Below are positions 21,525-32,700 of a stretch of 64,000 nt of DNA, piece by piece (the first letter of the stretch is position 1; the number at the start of each line of letters is the position of its first letter). Location: the NCBI GenBank assembly GCA_001600455.1, contig BCKC01000002.1, forward strand, positions 4,726,171 through 4,790,170, read 5' to 3'. The position numbers and the translations under genes were made by a program. The notes under the pieces were generated by a model, which was given only the letters and a program-made list of their open reading frames with translations, was not told the origin of the DNA and did no database searches. This DNA is from Endocalyx cinctus. Its lineage: Eukaryota > Ascomycota > Sordariomycetes > Amphisphaeriales > Apiosporaceae.

Positions 21525-23207
21525 AAAGAAAAATAATTAATTTAGGTTCCCTGCCGTCATACAAATGATCATTACCTATTAAAATTCTGCATACATGAAA
21601 TGAATCGTTATAAAACAAAAGTCCTATCCTATTTTTCACCCCCTCATCTTCATTATGCACTTCTTGTTTTTGATGAATCCCACACACCCATTATTTTCCT
21701 GGTCTGGTAGATTAAAAAGATCAAAATAAAAGAGGAAAAAGAACATGCTTATCTCGGAGAAATATAATCTTAACATTTCCAAAAATATGCCCGTGCAGCG
21801 GCATATCGCGGTGGTTTCATATCATCGTCGCTTATCTTGTCTATTTTATAATCATTTATCTTTTACCTCCCACGTACTTTATAAAAATGATAACAAATTT
21901 CATAAAGGTTAGCTTTGTGTCATAATCATTGATAACAGATAAAAAACCTGAACTTATTCTCAACTTTGCCCCCTTCGATTCAATCCCCCGGGTTTGCCGG
22001 TTTCCGCTCTAACTGGGTTCTCGATAATCGGTAAGAGCTAATATATAAGAGAGAAATAAAAGAGGGGGGCGTCCCCGCACTGGCCCGAGTCCCGAATACC
22101 TATCAGCATGTAGGAAAAGATGATTCAATGGACGGTAAGAAGACTCGAAAGGCCTATTTTTCTTCTCTGTTGTTGTGTTTTGGAGGCGATTCTTTCTTGG
22201 CAGACGGTCTTATCCCCCTCCCATTGTAACCATATGATGTGAACAAGCTCGACTTTCCCGAGTTGGTCTACCTTGGAAGAGCGAGACGAAAATGAAAGAA
22301 AGTTCTCACATTCGTCAGAGCAAAGCCCGACATAATCAATTGACCATAGAGTATCCAACGAGAGGATCATAATTACATACCATCACCAATTTTTATTTTT
22401 TTAAGACATGTTCCTCCCGTCGGATACCTTGATATGTCGTACGTCGGGACTAGATCCGACGGGGAGGGGAAATATTCAACGGCAACTTATCGTCAAACAT
22501 CGTGAACTACGTAGATATAGTGTGACATACACTAAAAACTGGGGATACCCTGGGGACCCAACGACGCGTCTCCTTTATGGGTTATGTCTAACCCGCTTGC
22601 CGGGAGTCCAGGGGTAGATACCGTAAACGTAAGGGTAATTGTAGGTAAATGTAAAGATCTTCTCTAATGCCGAAGTTGAAGCACCCACGAGACCTACCTT
22701 TCCAGTTAGGTAAAGGTAGCTTAGATACCGTAGGTGGCTTTTTTTCCCTCTTTCTGGTTTCCCTCAAAATATATTATTATTATTAAGCTTGAATTGTCGT
22801 CTTATTTATCAAGATGTAAAATCCCACCTCTCGAGCCAAAAAGTAAAAACAGAAAAGAAGAATAAAATTTGAAGCGAGGGATAGTCGATTTTTATAATAC
22901 CTAGTATAATTAATTGTAGACAGCAATCGGATCTTCCGTTTCCTTTTCTCTCATATTTCCTTTTTCATTATTATATTTTTATTTTATATCTTACTGTCTC
23001 TGATTCGTGTCGATGATTCTTGTCTTGGTATAACAAGTGGATGATCCAAAGAAGTCTAGTGGCATCAGCGTCGTTCTAGGAAACTTCATTTGAATATATT
23101 ACTAAGACGGCACGTGTTGGATAACATATACAAAATACATATATATGAATATATTTTCATATTTCAACTATATCAAATACTAGTATATACATATTAACGC
23201 CACGGCA
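21525..23207. other. Intergenic, deacetylase 3' end to Zn2Cys6 gene promoter
   Basis: No supported gene. The content is A/T-rich 3' DNA, a hairpin at 22415-22466, TAGGTA-type words around 22620-22740 and poly-T/A stretches. The final few hundred bases should carry the regulator's promoter. Confidence 0.45.
22415..22466. repeat. Inverted repeat (hairpin)
   Basis: CCCGTCGGAT at 22416-22425 is the exact reverse complement of 22454-22463. Pairing extends outward as CTCC/GGAG with one extra base in the right arm. The loop is 28 nt. Location is intergenic; function unknown. Confidence 0.6.
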
Positions 23208-25911
23208 ATGGACGCCCACCGGCTACCTCCGATCTTATCACCGCCTTCGACTACCATCACCGTATCATCCACTTCGGAGCATAGGACCACTCCGAACCCG
23301 AGGAAGAGAGGTCGGACGGCATGCACTCGTTGCAAGAACCGTAAACAGAAAGTTAGTTTCAGTCCGTCACCTCACTAACTACTTACCTTTCTTTATGTAC
23401 GCCTGACCGGCATCGTTCTAAAAAGACGGTGACGGACCCTGGCAATAACGCGAAGAATTGTGCATCAAGCTGACAATGAACAGTGCGATGACCAATGGCC
23501 CGTGTGTTCCAACTGTAGGAAAGCAGGGACAGAATGTGATAAGAGAGCCGTCACTGAAGATGAGCCTCCCGCAGCGTATGCAAGCTCCCCCCTGTTCTCG
23601 GACGTCCATTACCTTTTCCATCCCTGTCGTTATTGTTCTCGTCACCGTCCCTTGCTGCTTGTTCTATTTTCCCTCTTTTTTTTTTTCACCAAAGTAGTAA
23701 GACAGCTTGGAAGCTAAGGTGTTTTTAATACTTTCAGGTATACGCGAGCTTTAGAGGAGCGAGTCGCATTCCTAGAGACTCGATTGGCTGAGGTGGGACG
23801 CCAGCAGCAAGAAGGACAGGAAATACATTGCGCGCCAGATCACCATAACCATAAAAACGGCGCGACGGTCCCTCCCTCGTTGCGTCACTCAGGGACCAAC
23901 AATGCTCTGGGCGAGGTTGTCGACGTGATATCTATGGGGAATTTCGTGGAGGAGGCCCCTGCTTACGTCGGCGCTTCATCCGGTCTCAACTTGGCCCTGA
24001 ACCTCGGCGAGATGGTCCAGGCTACCGTGTGGAACAAGGCCATCCCTCGGCCCAGCAGCGGTGGGGGTGGGGGCAACACAAACGGCGGGTTTGGCGGACA
24101 CGGATACGGACACGGACACGGACACGGACACGGACATAAGAGAGAAGGATCCTTCACCGCCGGAAGCCCCACAACGCGTGCTATCTCTATAGAGGACGTC
24201 ATCGCTAACAGCGCCGGCCCGCCGGATGACGAGGTCGGAGGCGCCATCCTGAACATCTACTTCAACCAGCTCCATGCCCGGTATCCCTTCCTCGACCCGG
24301 ACGAGATCTGGAGGCTGCACACGAAGCGCATGACCCTTCACGGCACCCCTGTGCAGCAACTGACCAAGGCGGAGCGCTTCGGTCTCTTTAAGCTTTACAT
24401 GACTTACGCCGTGGGAGCCATGTTGTTGCAGCTAACGGAGAAGCACATCGCTTCGTCCCCCGAGGTGAGAGTTTTACTTTATTCCCTTCTCCGAATTAAT
24501 CCATGCAATTCATTGAGCTAATGTGTGAAACGAAACCTAGAGCTATTACATGTCAGCTCTGCAGCACATATTCGTGGCACGAGAATCGCGGACAACGCAG
24601 AACATCGAAGCCATGACGCTGCTGGTATTGTACCATCTCCGCAGCGCCTCCAGCCACGGCATTTGGTACATGATCGGGCTCGCGATGCGGACCTCCATCG
24701 ATCTGGGATTACACTCGCGGCGAAACGAGGCGAACCTCGACCCCTTCACGATCCAGATGCGCAGGCGCCTCTTCTGGAGCGTATACTCGCTCGAGCGGAC
24801 CATCGCCATCTCCCTAGGCCGGCCTCAGAGCATACCGGACCGGCAGATCGACGTCGATTACCCGCAGGAGGACGCCGGTGGCAACGGTGACGGTTCCAGC
24901 AGCCGGCGAGGTAGTTCCGGATCGGGATCGTCACCGCCTCAGACGCCCGTCCCGCGGAGACCGTCCCTCTCCTTAGCCATCGCCCTCTTCAAAATCAGGA
25001 GGATCGAGTCGAAGATCCAGCATTCGATCTACCGCGCCGATAAACCGCTGACGGCCCTGACGCCGAAGCTCGACCGTCTGTACCAGGACCTGGAGGCGTG
25101 GCGAACTTCCCTCAAAGAGAGATTTAGCGGTCCGGACTTGAACTACCCGATGCTTCACTACCACCGGGCCGTGCGTCTCCTCGTGCAGCCCTTCCTGGCG
25201 ATCCTCCCGCCCTCGGACCCCTATTACTTAATATGCATGCGTGCCGCGGGGGATATCTGCCAAGCGCACAAGAAGCTGCACCAATCGGTCGACTACGGAC
25301 ACTCGTTCATCTCGGTGCAGACGGTATTCGTGTCGGGGATCACGCTCCTATACGGGCTCTGGACGCAGCAGCACGCCGTCTGGTCCGTCGCCCTGTCGAA
25401 TGATATTCGGGCCTGCTCCCTCGTCCTCTTCGTCATGGGCGAGCGCTCCCCCTGGGTCCGCAAGTACCGCGACGCCTTCGAGCTCCTCGTCAACGCCGCC
25501 ATGGAGAAGCTCCAGAGCGGCGTCTCCTCCCTCGCCGAGACGGCCGCGGGCCAGATCAGGGACGTCGCGAACGGGTTTACTCCCGCTACCGGTAGCACTA
25601 CTACTCCCGCGGCCGCGGCTACGAACGGTAACGGCGTGAACGGTACCAAAACTCGCCAGAGCAGATCGACCGCGAACGCGGGCGAGGGAGGAATTTCGCC
25701 TTCGGTTTTATCCCCGGGCGAATCTCGTTCGCACGCAAATGGTCACGGCCACGGACATACCCTGGGTCGGGACGCGCCCGATACCGGGGACGAGGGGAAC
25801 GCCTGGAGGGTCGTGGCCGAGCTGGCTAGTTGGATCGAGCAGCCCGAGGGGGCCGAGACTCCCGTTTGGATGCCGGATTTCGAGATATTACAAAATTTAC
25901 CGTCCACGTAA
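23208..25911 (+). CDS. Zn2Cys6 fungal transcription factor
   Basis: Four exons, 23208-23351, 23484-23575, 23738-24464 and 24541-25911, give 777 residues. The binuclear zinc cluster is split by the first intron: Cys39, Cys42, Cys49, Cys56, Cys59 and Cys66 in C-x2-C-x6-C-x6-C-x2-C-x6-C spacing, preceded by a basic RKRGR. A linker and short coiled coil follow (YTRALEERVAFLETRLAEVG). A Gly-His hexanucleotide repeat lies near residue 205. The fungal-specific regulator domain (PF04082 type) starts about residue 245 and includes RRRLFWSVYSLERTIAISLG. It should bind CGG-containing DNA as a dimer and act in the nucleus. The target pathway cannot be told; trpC is the nearest neighbour (convergent), but there is no evidence it is the target. 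Confidence 0.93.
24103..24137 (+). repeat. In-frame hexanucleotide repeat (GGACAC) encoding Gly-His
   Basis: A run of GGACAC units, the second with one change (GGATAC), lies inside the Zn2Cys6 regulator and encodes alternating Gly and His. Units are in frame, so length changes would add or remove dipeptides without breaking the gene. The positions are approximate. Confidence 0.8.
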
Positions 25912-26461
25912 AAATCATTTAAGGGTTGACGGATTTTTTTTTCTAATTCCCCTTTTCTTTTTTATATATTTATATGTTATGACGTGAAAATAAAAATGGT
26001 TCTTAATATATGTATAATTATCAAATTGTGCGTATGGTTGGAACGATTGAATGGATAATACGGAAGAATACGAGGGACGAAATGAAATGAGATGGGATGG
26101 GATGGGATGGGATGGGATGGAATGGGATGAAACGGCATGAAACGAGATGAAATGATATACGTATATATACATGTTGAGATATCTAGGTGAATAAAAACTA
26201 TTTTGATCTGATCTTATGAACTTTTCTCATATTCAAAGACTGATGAATGGGTGATCTAAAGAAAATATTTCACATCATACTCGTAGGGAGGTCCTATGAA
26301 AAATATAAACATCATTGGGATTATAACGAATTCTAATCAAATAGAATGTATATACCCACACGTATCTTAAAATCTAATCTAGAAACACAATATCTTTGAA
26401 AACAGTTCAACTCGTCTTTTTCTTTTTCCCGCATTTTTCTCATTCTCACAAACTCATTTTT
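25912..26461. other. Intergenic between convergent Zn2Cys6 gene and trpC
   Basis: This is the 3' DNA of both neighbours. It is A/T-rich with a GATGG microsatellite at 26091-26120. No gene is supported; a minus-strand frame at 25915-26172 is only the translated microsatellite. Confidence 0.55.
26091..26120. repeat. Microsatellite (GATGG)6
   Basis: Six perfect 5-bp copies, followed by degenerate GATGA/AATGG copies to about 26155. It lies in the spacer between two convergent genes. Confidence 0.95.
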
Positions 26462-28841
26462 TTACCTGAACCCCTTAGCCTTTTCCACGAATTCCTTGAT
26501 CTTCTGCAAATCCTGCTCCCCATCCGAACCCTCGACACCGCTACTCACATCCACGCCGACGACTCTCTCGCCCAATTTCTTATCATCTCCCACCACAGCT
26601 CGCATAGCCTCCACGACATTTTCCGGCGCCAACCCACCCGCCAGCAGGATCCTCAGCTCGCGATCCTGCTCCAGCGCGTCCCGAACGCCCGCGGCGTCCA
26701 GCAGCTTTCCGGAACCGGCGCCGGAGTCGAAGAGGGGCAGGACGTGGTAACCCCTCGCGCCGAGGCCGGGCTCTCGAGGGGCGAAGCGTCGGATCGTTGG
26801 GACGGGGATCGACGACGTCCACTCGAGGGGCTCGGTTCCGTGGAGCTGGACCACGTCGAGGGCGTACCTCTTCTGCAGCGCGAGGATCTCAGCGAGCGGC
26901 TGGTTCAGGAAGACGCCGACGAGGAGAGGCCGGGCCGGGTTCGCGAGCGTGTCGCGGGCCGAGGCGAAGAAGTCCGTTGCTTTCTTGACGTCCGTTGAGT
27001 GAGTGGACGAAGATGAAGATGACGGATTGGGACGTGAGAATTTGTGGATGGCCTCCGAGATCGCTAAAGCGTTTGCGTCCGTCACGGTACGTTTTCGTCC
27101 CGGTGCCAGGATCATGCCGATCAGGTCCGCGCCGGCTTCGGCGGCTGTTACGGCGGCCTCGGCGGTGCGGGTGCCGCAAATTTTGACGAGCAAAGGGTTA
27201 GCTTCTTGCACCTTTTCAGTTGCGACCTGACCGGCGCAGAGCTGTTGAATGAACTGAGAAGCATCTGGAGCGCGCATGATAGCCTCCCCGACCAAGATGG
27301 CGTTCACTCCATCCTTGTGGTTGGCGAGCACGTCCTCGTGTGTGTTGATACCACTAAGGGCGCATATGATGGTCTCCTTTGGTACGAGTTTACGCAGTCG
27401 GCTCGTGGTCCCGAGGTCGACCTCGAAGGACTCGAGGTTGCGGTTGTTGACGCCGATCACTTTGGACCCTAGTTGGACTGCCGTTGCCATCTCTTCGGCA
27501 TTCTGCACCTCAACCAAGGGTTCCATGCCCAGCGACAACGAATACTTGTAAAGGCGCGTTAGAAGCTCCGTCTCGAGCATCTTAACGATGAGAAGAACCG
27601 TGTCCGCGCCCGCTAGACGGGCCTCCAAAATCTGGTATTCCTCGAAGACGAACTCCTTGCGCAGGATTGCGGGTCGGTTCGGCATTCCGTTCAATACCTG
27701 CCGTACCGCGCGCAGGTCTTCGATGCTGCCTTTGAACCAATCCGGTTCGGTGAGGACCGAGATGACGCTAGCGCCGGCCAGGGCGTATTTCTTGGCTTGT
27801 GTAGGAGCGTCGATGTCCAGTGCAAATATGCCCTTTGATGGCGATCCCCTCTTGATCTCAGCCATGAGAGAGACGTCAAAGGGGCTTTGCCTCAGACGGT
27901 CGACGAAAGAGATCTGTGGAGGCGCAGCGCTGAGTTTGTACGCGGCTTCGAGGTCTTGTGGTCGCTGCGAAGGCACCAGCTTTTGAGCTGCCACTAATTC
28001 TTTCCGGCGGGCATATATTTGCTGCAAGATGTTGTTTTTCTTTGGGGCCGGGGCGGAGGATGATTTCACGGTATTGACGGGGAGATTGTTGGCGCTTTGA
28101 AGACGCGCATTTTCCTCCCACGTGCCTCCTTGCATATGAAGGAAATTCTTGATCATGGTCCGACCGTAAGCGGATAGGATACTCTCGGGGTGAAATTGAA
28201 CGCCCTCGACTATCAGTTCCTTGTGCCTCACCCCCATGATGACGCCTTTCGAGCCGTCCTCCTTAGGTATCCAGGACGTCACCTCTAGACATTCCGGGAG
28301 TGTAACGTGAGTTCCAGCTAGCGAGTGATATCTCGTGACGGGTAGATCCTGCGGTAAGCCAGCGTAGGCACCTTTTGAGTCGTGGCTCAAGTTGGAGGTT
28401 TTTCCGTGAAGAATCTCTCCCGCCGAGCTCACATCGCCTCCGTATACGTCAAAAATACATTGCCTTAAGCCAAAGTTAGATCAAAGCTGTAAACGATAAG
28501 GAGGTGTAAACTCACTGGCCCATACATACACCGAATATGGGTATCTTGCCGGCAAAATGTCGTATGGCGTCCCGGCTGATGCCGGAATCCGTCAAGGGAT
28601 GTCCGGGGCCGGGACTTACGACTAATTGGGTAGGGTTCTTGGAAATGAGCTCTTCCAAAGTTATCTGGTCATTTCGGTAGACGGTAACCTTGGCACCTTC
28701 CAGAACGAGATATTGGTAGACATTCCAAGTGAAAGAATCGTAATTATCTATAAGAATAAGATTTGAGGCAGTCGGTATAGGAGGGGAAGGTTTAGGATCG
28801 GATCCTGGAGAATAATCTACAAGATCTAGAGTAGCAACCAT
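26462..28841 (-). CDS. trpC: Trifunctional tryptophan biosynthesis protein TrpC (GATase-IGPS-PRAI)
   Basis: Two exons, 28841-28516 and 28463-26462, give 775 residues. Domain 1 is the class I glutamine amidotransferase of anthranilate synthase, with VSPGPGHP, the nucleophile Cys in GVCMGQQC (split by the intron) and the His/Glu pair in VQFHPES. Domain 2 (about 250-515) is indole-3-glycerol-phosphate synthase, with [11 protein letters not shown] and [13 protein letters not shown]. Domain 3 (about 525-775) is phosphoribosylanthranilate isomerase, starting LVKICGTRT. The GATase works with TrpE; the other two catalyse consecutive steps to indoleglycerol phosphate. This fused order is typical of filamentous ascomycetes. 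Acceptor CTTAAG is unusual but the frame across it is exact. The gene is divergent from NUP192 across 0.9 kb. Confidence 0.98.
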
Positions 28842-29732
28842 GACTCGCTCAGAAGATGTGGAATAAGAAGGAAAAGGCCGACAAACACTCTTTTTTCTAC
28901 TTCTTTTCTTCCGATTGAATAATATATGCGCACGAATTTATATGTTTCTATTTTTCAAAAATATTTAATCCTCGGGTGATGACAATATGACTAAGTACCT
29001 CTACCGGTGTCGGTAATTCTAGTTCCCTGTATAATATGATATATCGGAGGATAATATGGGAAATAGTGTAAATTTGGAGAGGTAGTTATGCCCATACACG
29101 GTAATAGTATACCTGGCAATTTTGAGATCCACTAACTTGAAGGAGATCTGTCAAGGTACAAAGGTACCTACCGTGACCTACACAGTAGGTACAGCGCTCT
29201 ATAAGGAGTACCTAAGTACCTCTAGGTAAGTACCTAATCTTTATTTATTATTTATCGGCATCTAAATTCTGATTGGTTCATTCTAGAAGCTATCAATACA
29301 AGGCTATAAGAACCAATAAGGCCTATCCAACCTGCCAACCTCGAAAAACAGCTGTATTAATAGGTTGTTAGATACTAAACTCTATCAACCAATACAGTGA
29401 GCTCGATAAGCTGATAAAAGGTATTGAACCTAACTACATATTTCAACCAAAAAGTTGCGACCCGCGATTCAATTTAGTAGTTAAATCAACATTGAAGTCG
29501 CATCATATTTATTTATTCATTCTTCTAATTTTCTCTCTTGTTCTTTTTTTTTTTTATTACTTTGACCTCGTTACTTCACTTCATTTTCATTTTCAAAGAA
29601 CAAAAAAAGGGAGCGAAACAAAAAAAAAAAATAAAAAAAAAAATAATTCAGAAACATACAGCTGCACCATCTGCTACTTCACATGCATTTGATGTATAAA
29701 GAAACGCGCATTGCCTGCTGATTTTTGCAGCA
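28842..29732. promoter_or_regulatory. Divergent spacer and promoters, trpC and NUP192
   Basis: The 891 bases separate two start codons pointing apart. The middle (29150-29240) is full of GTACCT/AGGTAC words. GCGACCCGCGA at 29457-29467 matches the element at 18765-18775 on the opposite strand. T and A tracts precede the NUP192 start. I see no clear Gcn4-type TGACTCA site next to trpC. Confidence 0.45.
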
Positions 29733-32700
29733 ATGGCAGAGCCATTATCTGATCTTGTTTATTTTCCTCCTTTGGAGCCGTGTCTAAAGACTGAGACGGT
29801 TATTCTGTAGGTTTATATGTCTCTTATTTATCTTGGTAAACATAAGATATACTAATTCATCATTTCGAAACCAAAATTAGATCATGGAGTCTCGTTTCTT
29901 CAGCCTTACAAGACCCTTCTGGTCATAGACAGAGTAGTAAAACTATCATCGATTTCTTCGCCGATCCTTTAGTCCAATCCTTCTTTACGAAACCAGGTTC
30001 TGCGTTCGAACCCTCCGGCGACAAGAACCAATATCAGTCTACTTTTATTAAAAAGACCGCCGCCATTCACGTTACTCCCACCCCTAATACCAAATACGAT
30101 ATAAATACCATCAAGGATGACACCCAATGGTTAAGCAAGAATGCCCAGATCAACGAAGTTGCCGCGCTTCGCATTATTGTAATCGAGCATCAATCTAGGC
30201 CGAAAACACAGCTTCTTGGTCCCATTACGAATCAGGATGTCGCGAACCTACGAGAGGCTGCCGGTGCTACTAATGCCCAGTCCTCTAATATTCTTCCCGG
30301 TCTAAATGTACCTGTCACCGTCGATGCCGCCGAGGTTCAAGCAGATTTTGAGAAGCTCGAGAATAGGAGAAGGCGCATATTCTTGACCTACCTTGAAGAG
30401 CGCCGTTGCTACGCTGCTACCATCGACTATATCTTTACGCTCATGCTGCAAGAGAATCCGCCTACGTCGCAGCCTAACGATGCCACCAAAGCGATCCGAA
30501 CCTCGTTCCTCCAAGCCTACGGCATGTCGCCCAAGAACCCCCAGAAGTCTTCCGCCGATACGCCCACGAGAACGTTCCACGCGCTCATCTCTCAGTACTT
30601 AAACATATTGCCTGACAGCTTGCAACTAGCCTCGACCGATCTCCGAGGCCTGGTCGAGGACAAAGATTTGGTCACCGATGCCGTTCAAGAGCAATGGGTC
30701 GTCACCTTCCTCACCGAAGCTCTACATAGATTAACTGTCATATTTCAGCTATTAGATCTTTCTAGCGACGTTTTTGTTTCGGAGTCTCTGGCTAAGCAAT
30801 GGTTCTCCCTACTCGATGCATTTGAATTTCTAAATCCGAATTATAACCTACCTGAAGCTATTTCAGATCTGATGGTTCCCCTACAGAGCTTGGTCTGCGC
30901 CGTTTCTCTGATGGTGATAAACCTTCCGAGGATGATGGCCTTTTTTGAGGGAGAGGTGGACTTGGACACGGATACCGAATTTCTTGCCTCGTCCACCGTA
31001 TTGGAGCACATACAAGAGAAGCTAGAGAGCGCTGTAGTGTTGGGCTGGTCATTCTTAACTCCTGTCTTCTACGCCTGGCTACCCGTGGTTCACGCCATGT
31101 TTTCCTCCTATCAAGAGCGTGCAGAGAAACGCGACGCGATACAAAACCAGAAAGCTGTCGAGAGCTATGATCTCAACACACAGATGGTTCCGAGCGCCGG
31201 TAGGAGAAACTCGGCTGGAAGTATTACCACCATCGATAAAAGGCGATATGACGATTTTCTTGTCAACAAGAATTTGGACCGCGACTTTCAGCAGATGTAT
31301 CAACTGGCGCAGGTGGCTGTTGACGAGGCGAATGTCTATGATATTATATCCGTTCTTGCCTCGTACCTTGGCTCGACAGACCATGCGCCCTTCGCTGCAT
31401 CTCTAGGCTCTCGTATCCGAGCGGCATTTTTGGACTTGCTCAAAGCTACCTACCCCTTCGTTGGCTATAAGTCCGAATCCGTTAGCGCCCTGTTGTCCGT
31501 GCTCTCTGGTGGTCAAGGATACTGGAATCTTTCTAAGCCTAGCAACGTTGCTGGTAGGGAAGATATCCTCGCGTCAGCTCTGAATGACCCATTCATCCTA
31601 GAGCATTACTTTCAGCAAGCTCTTGACCGATTTCCGTTTGAATTTCTCCCGTTCATCAGCCTGTGTCGCATCCTGTACTCTAGTCCGCACTCTACCGAGC
31701 ACGACAACCACGAGCTTATTTTACGGCTCCTCCAGAAGACGCCGACACTTACTTTTTCTCTGCCCGAACATTTCAGCGACTACGGCCTCGCGAACGAGGA
31801 AGAAAATGTCAACGCCTTACAATTTCTGGATGATCTCCCTCTTTTATATCCATCCGTCAATCGAAAGAGGCTGACATTGGATGAAGGGTCCTTTGTCATT
31901 CCAGCTGGCACTTGTGGTCGGTTCGTTGTTGACGACGGCAGGATTGTACGGATTGAATACGAACACTCGGCCCTTAGCCTTCTAGGAAAGCGGTTAGAAG
32001 CCAGTCTGGTTGCTAACAAGTATCACAGCGAGTTGGGCAATCTTTCTTCGGATGAAATCGGTGAAGTCATTTCATTTTTAGCGACACTGATACGCACCGA
32101 GGCACTTCGAGATCCTGCTGTGGAGAAGGGTTCGGGAGAGGCTCAGGAATCCGGATTGGCTATACTGGCCGAGTGCAGTCGAGCGCTCCCGCGCACCAAA
32201 GACATAATTTCAGTAATATGTGATACGATAGATGAACGCTTAGATCAAGATCCCGATGATGACGGATTGGTTGTGCTGACTTCCTCCCTTCAATTTCTAC
32301 ATTCTATCCTCCCGTTATGCCCTAATCGCGTTTGGTCGTACATGTCGAGATGTACGTTGCTAAATAACCAAGGCCAGAGCGGTCGACTCGCCCGACTCGT
32401 GGGAAATCTCGATCTAAAAGAGTCGAAGCTAGAACTCTTGACTACTACAATTCGTCTCTTCTATAGCCTTATCGACGGTGCTATGAGTAGTGCGGTACGG
32501 CGGAAAGTGACCGCAAAGCCAGTCCCGCGACAACGGTCCAGTGAAAATGTTTGGCTCGGAGTTTCTGAGAAGATCGTTACGCAGATAACGGTATCCATCT
32601 CTCAAGCGGCGGTGGATATCTTAGAGAGCCTTTCGACTTGGAGGTTTCAGTCAACTTTACACCGCATGACTCTGGTGCGCGACGTTGTCCCGATAATGGA

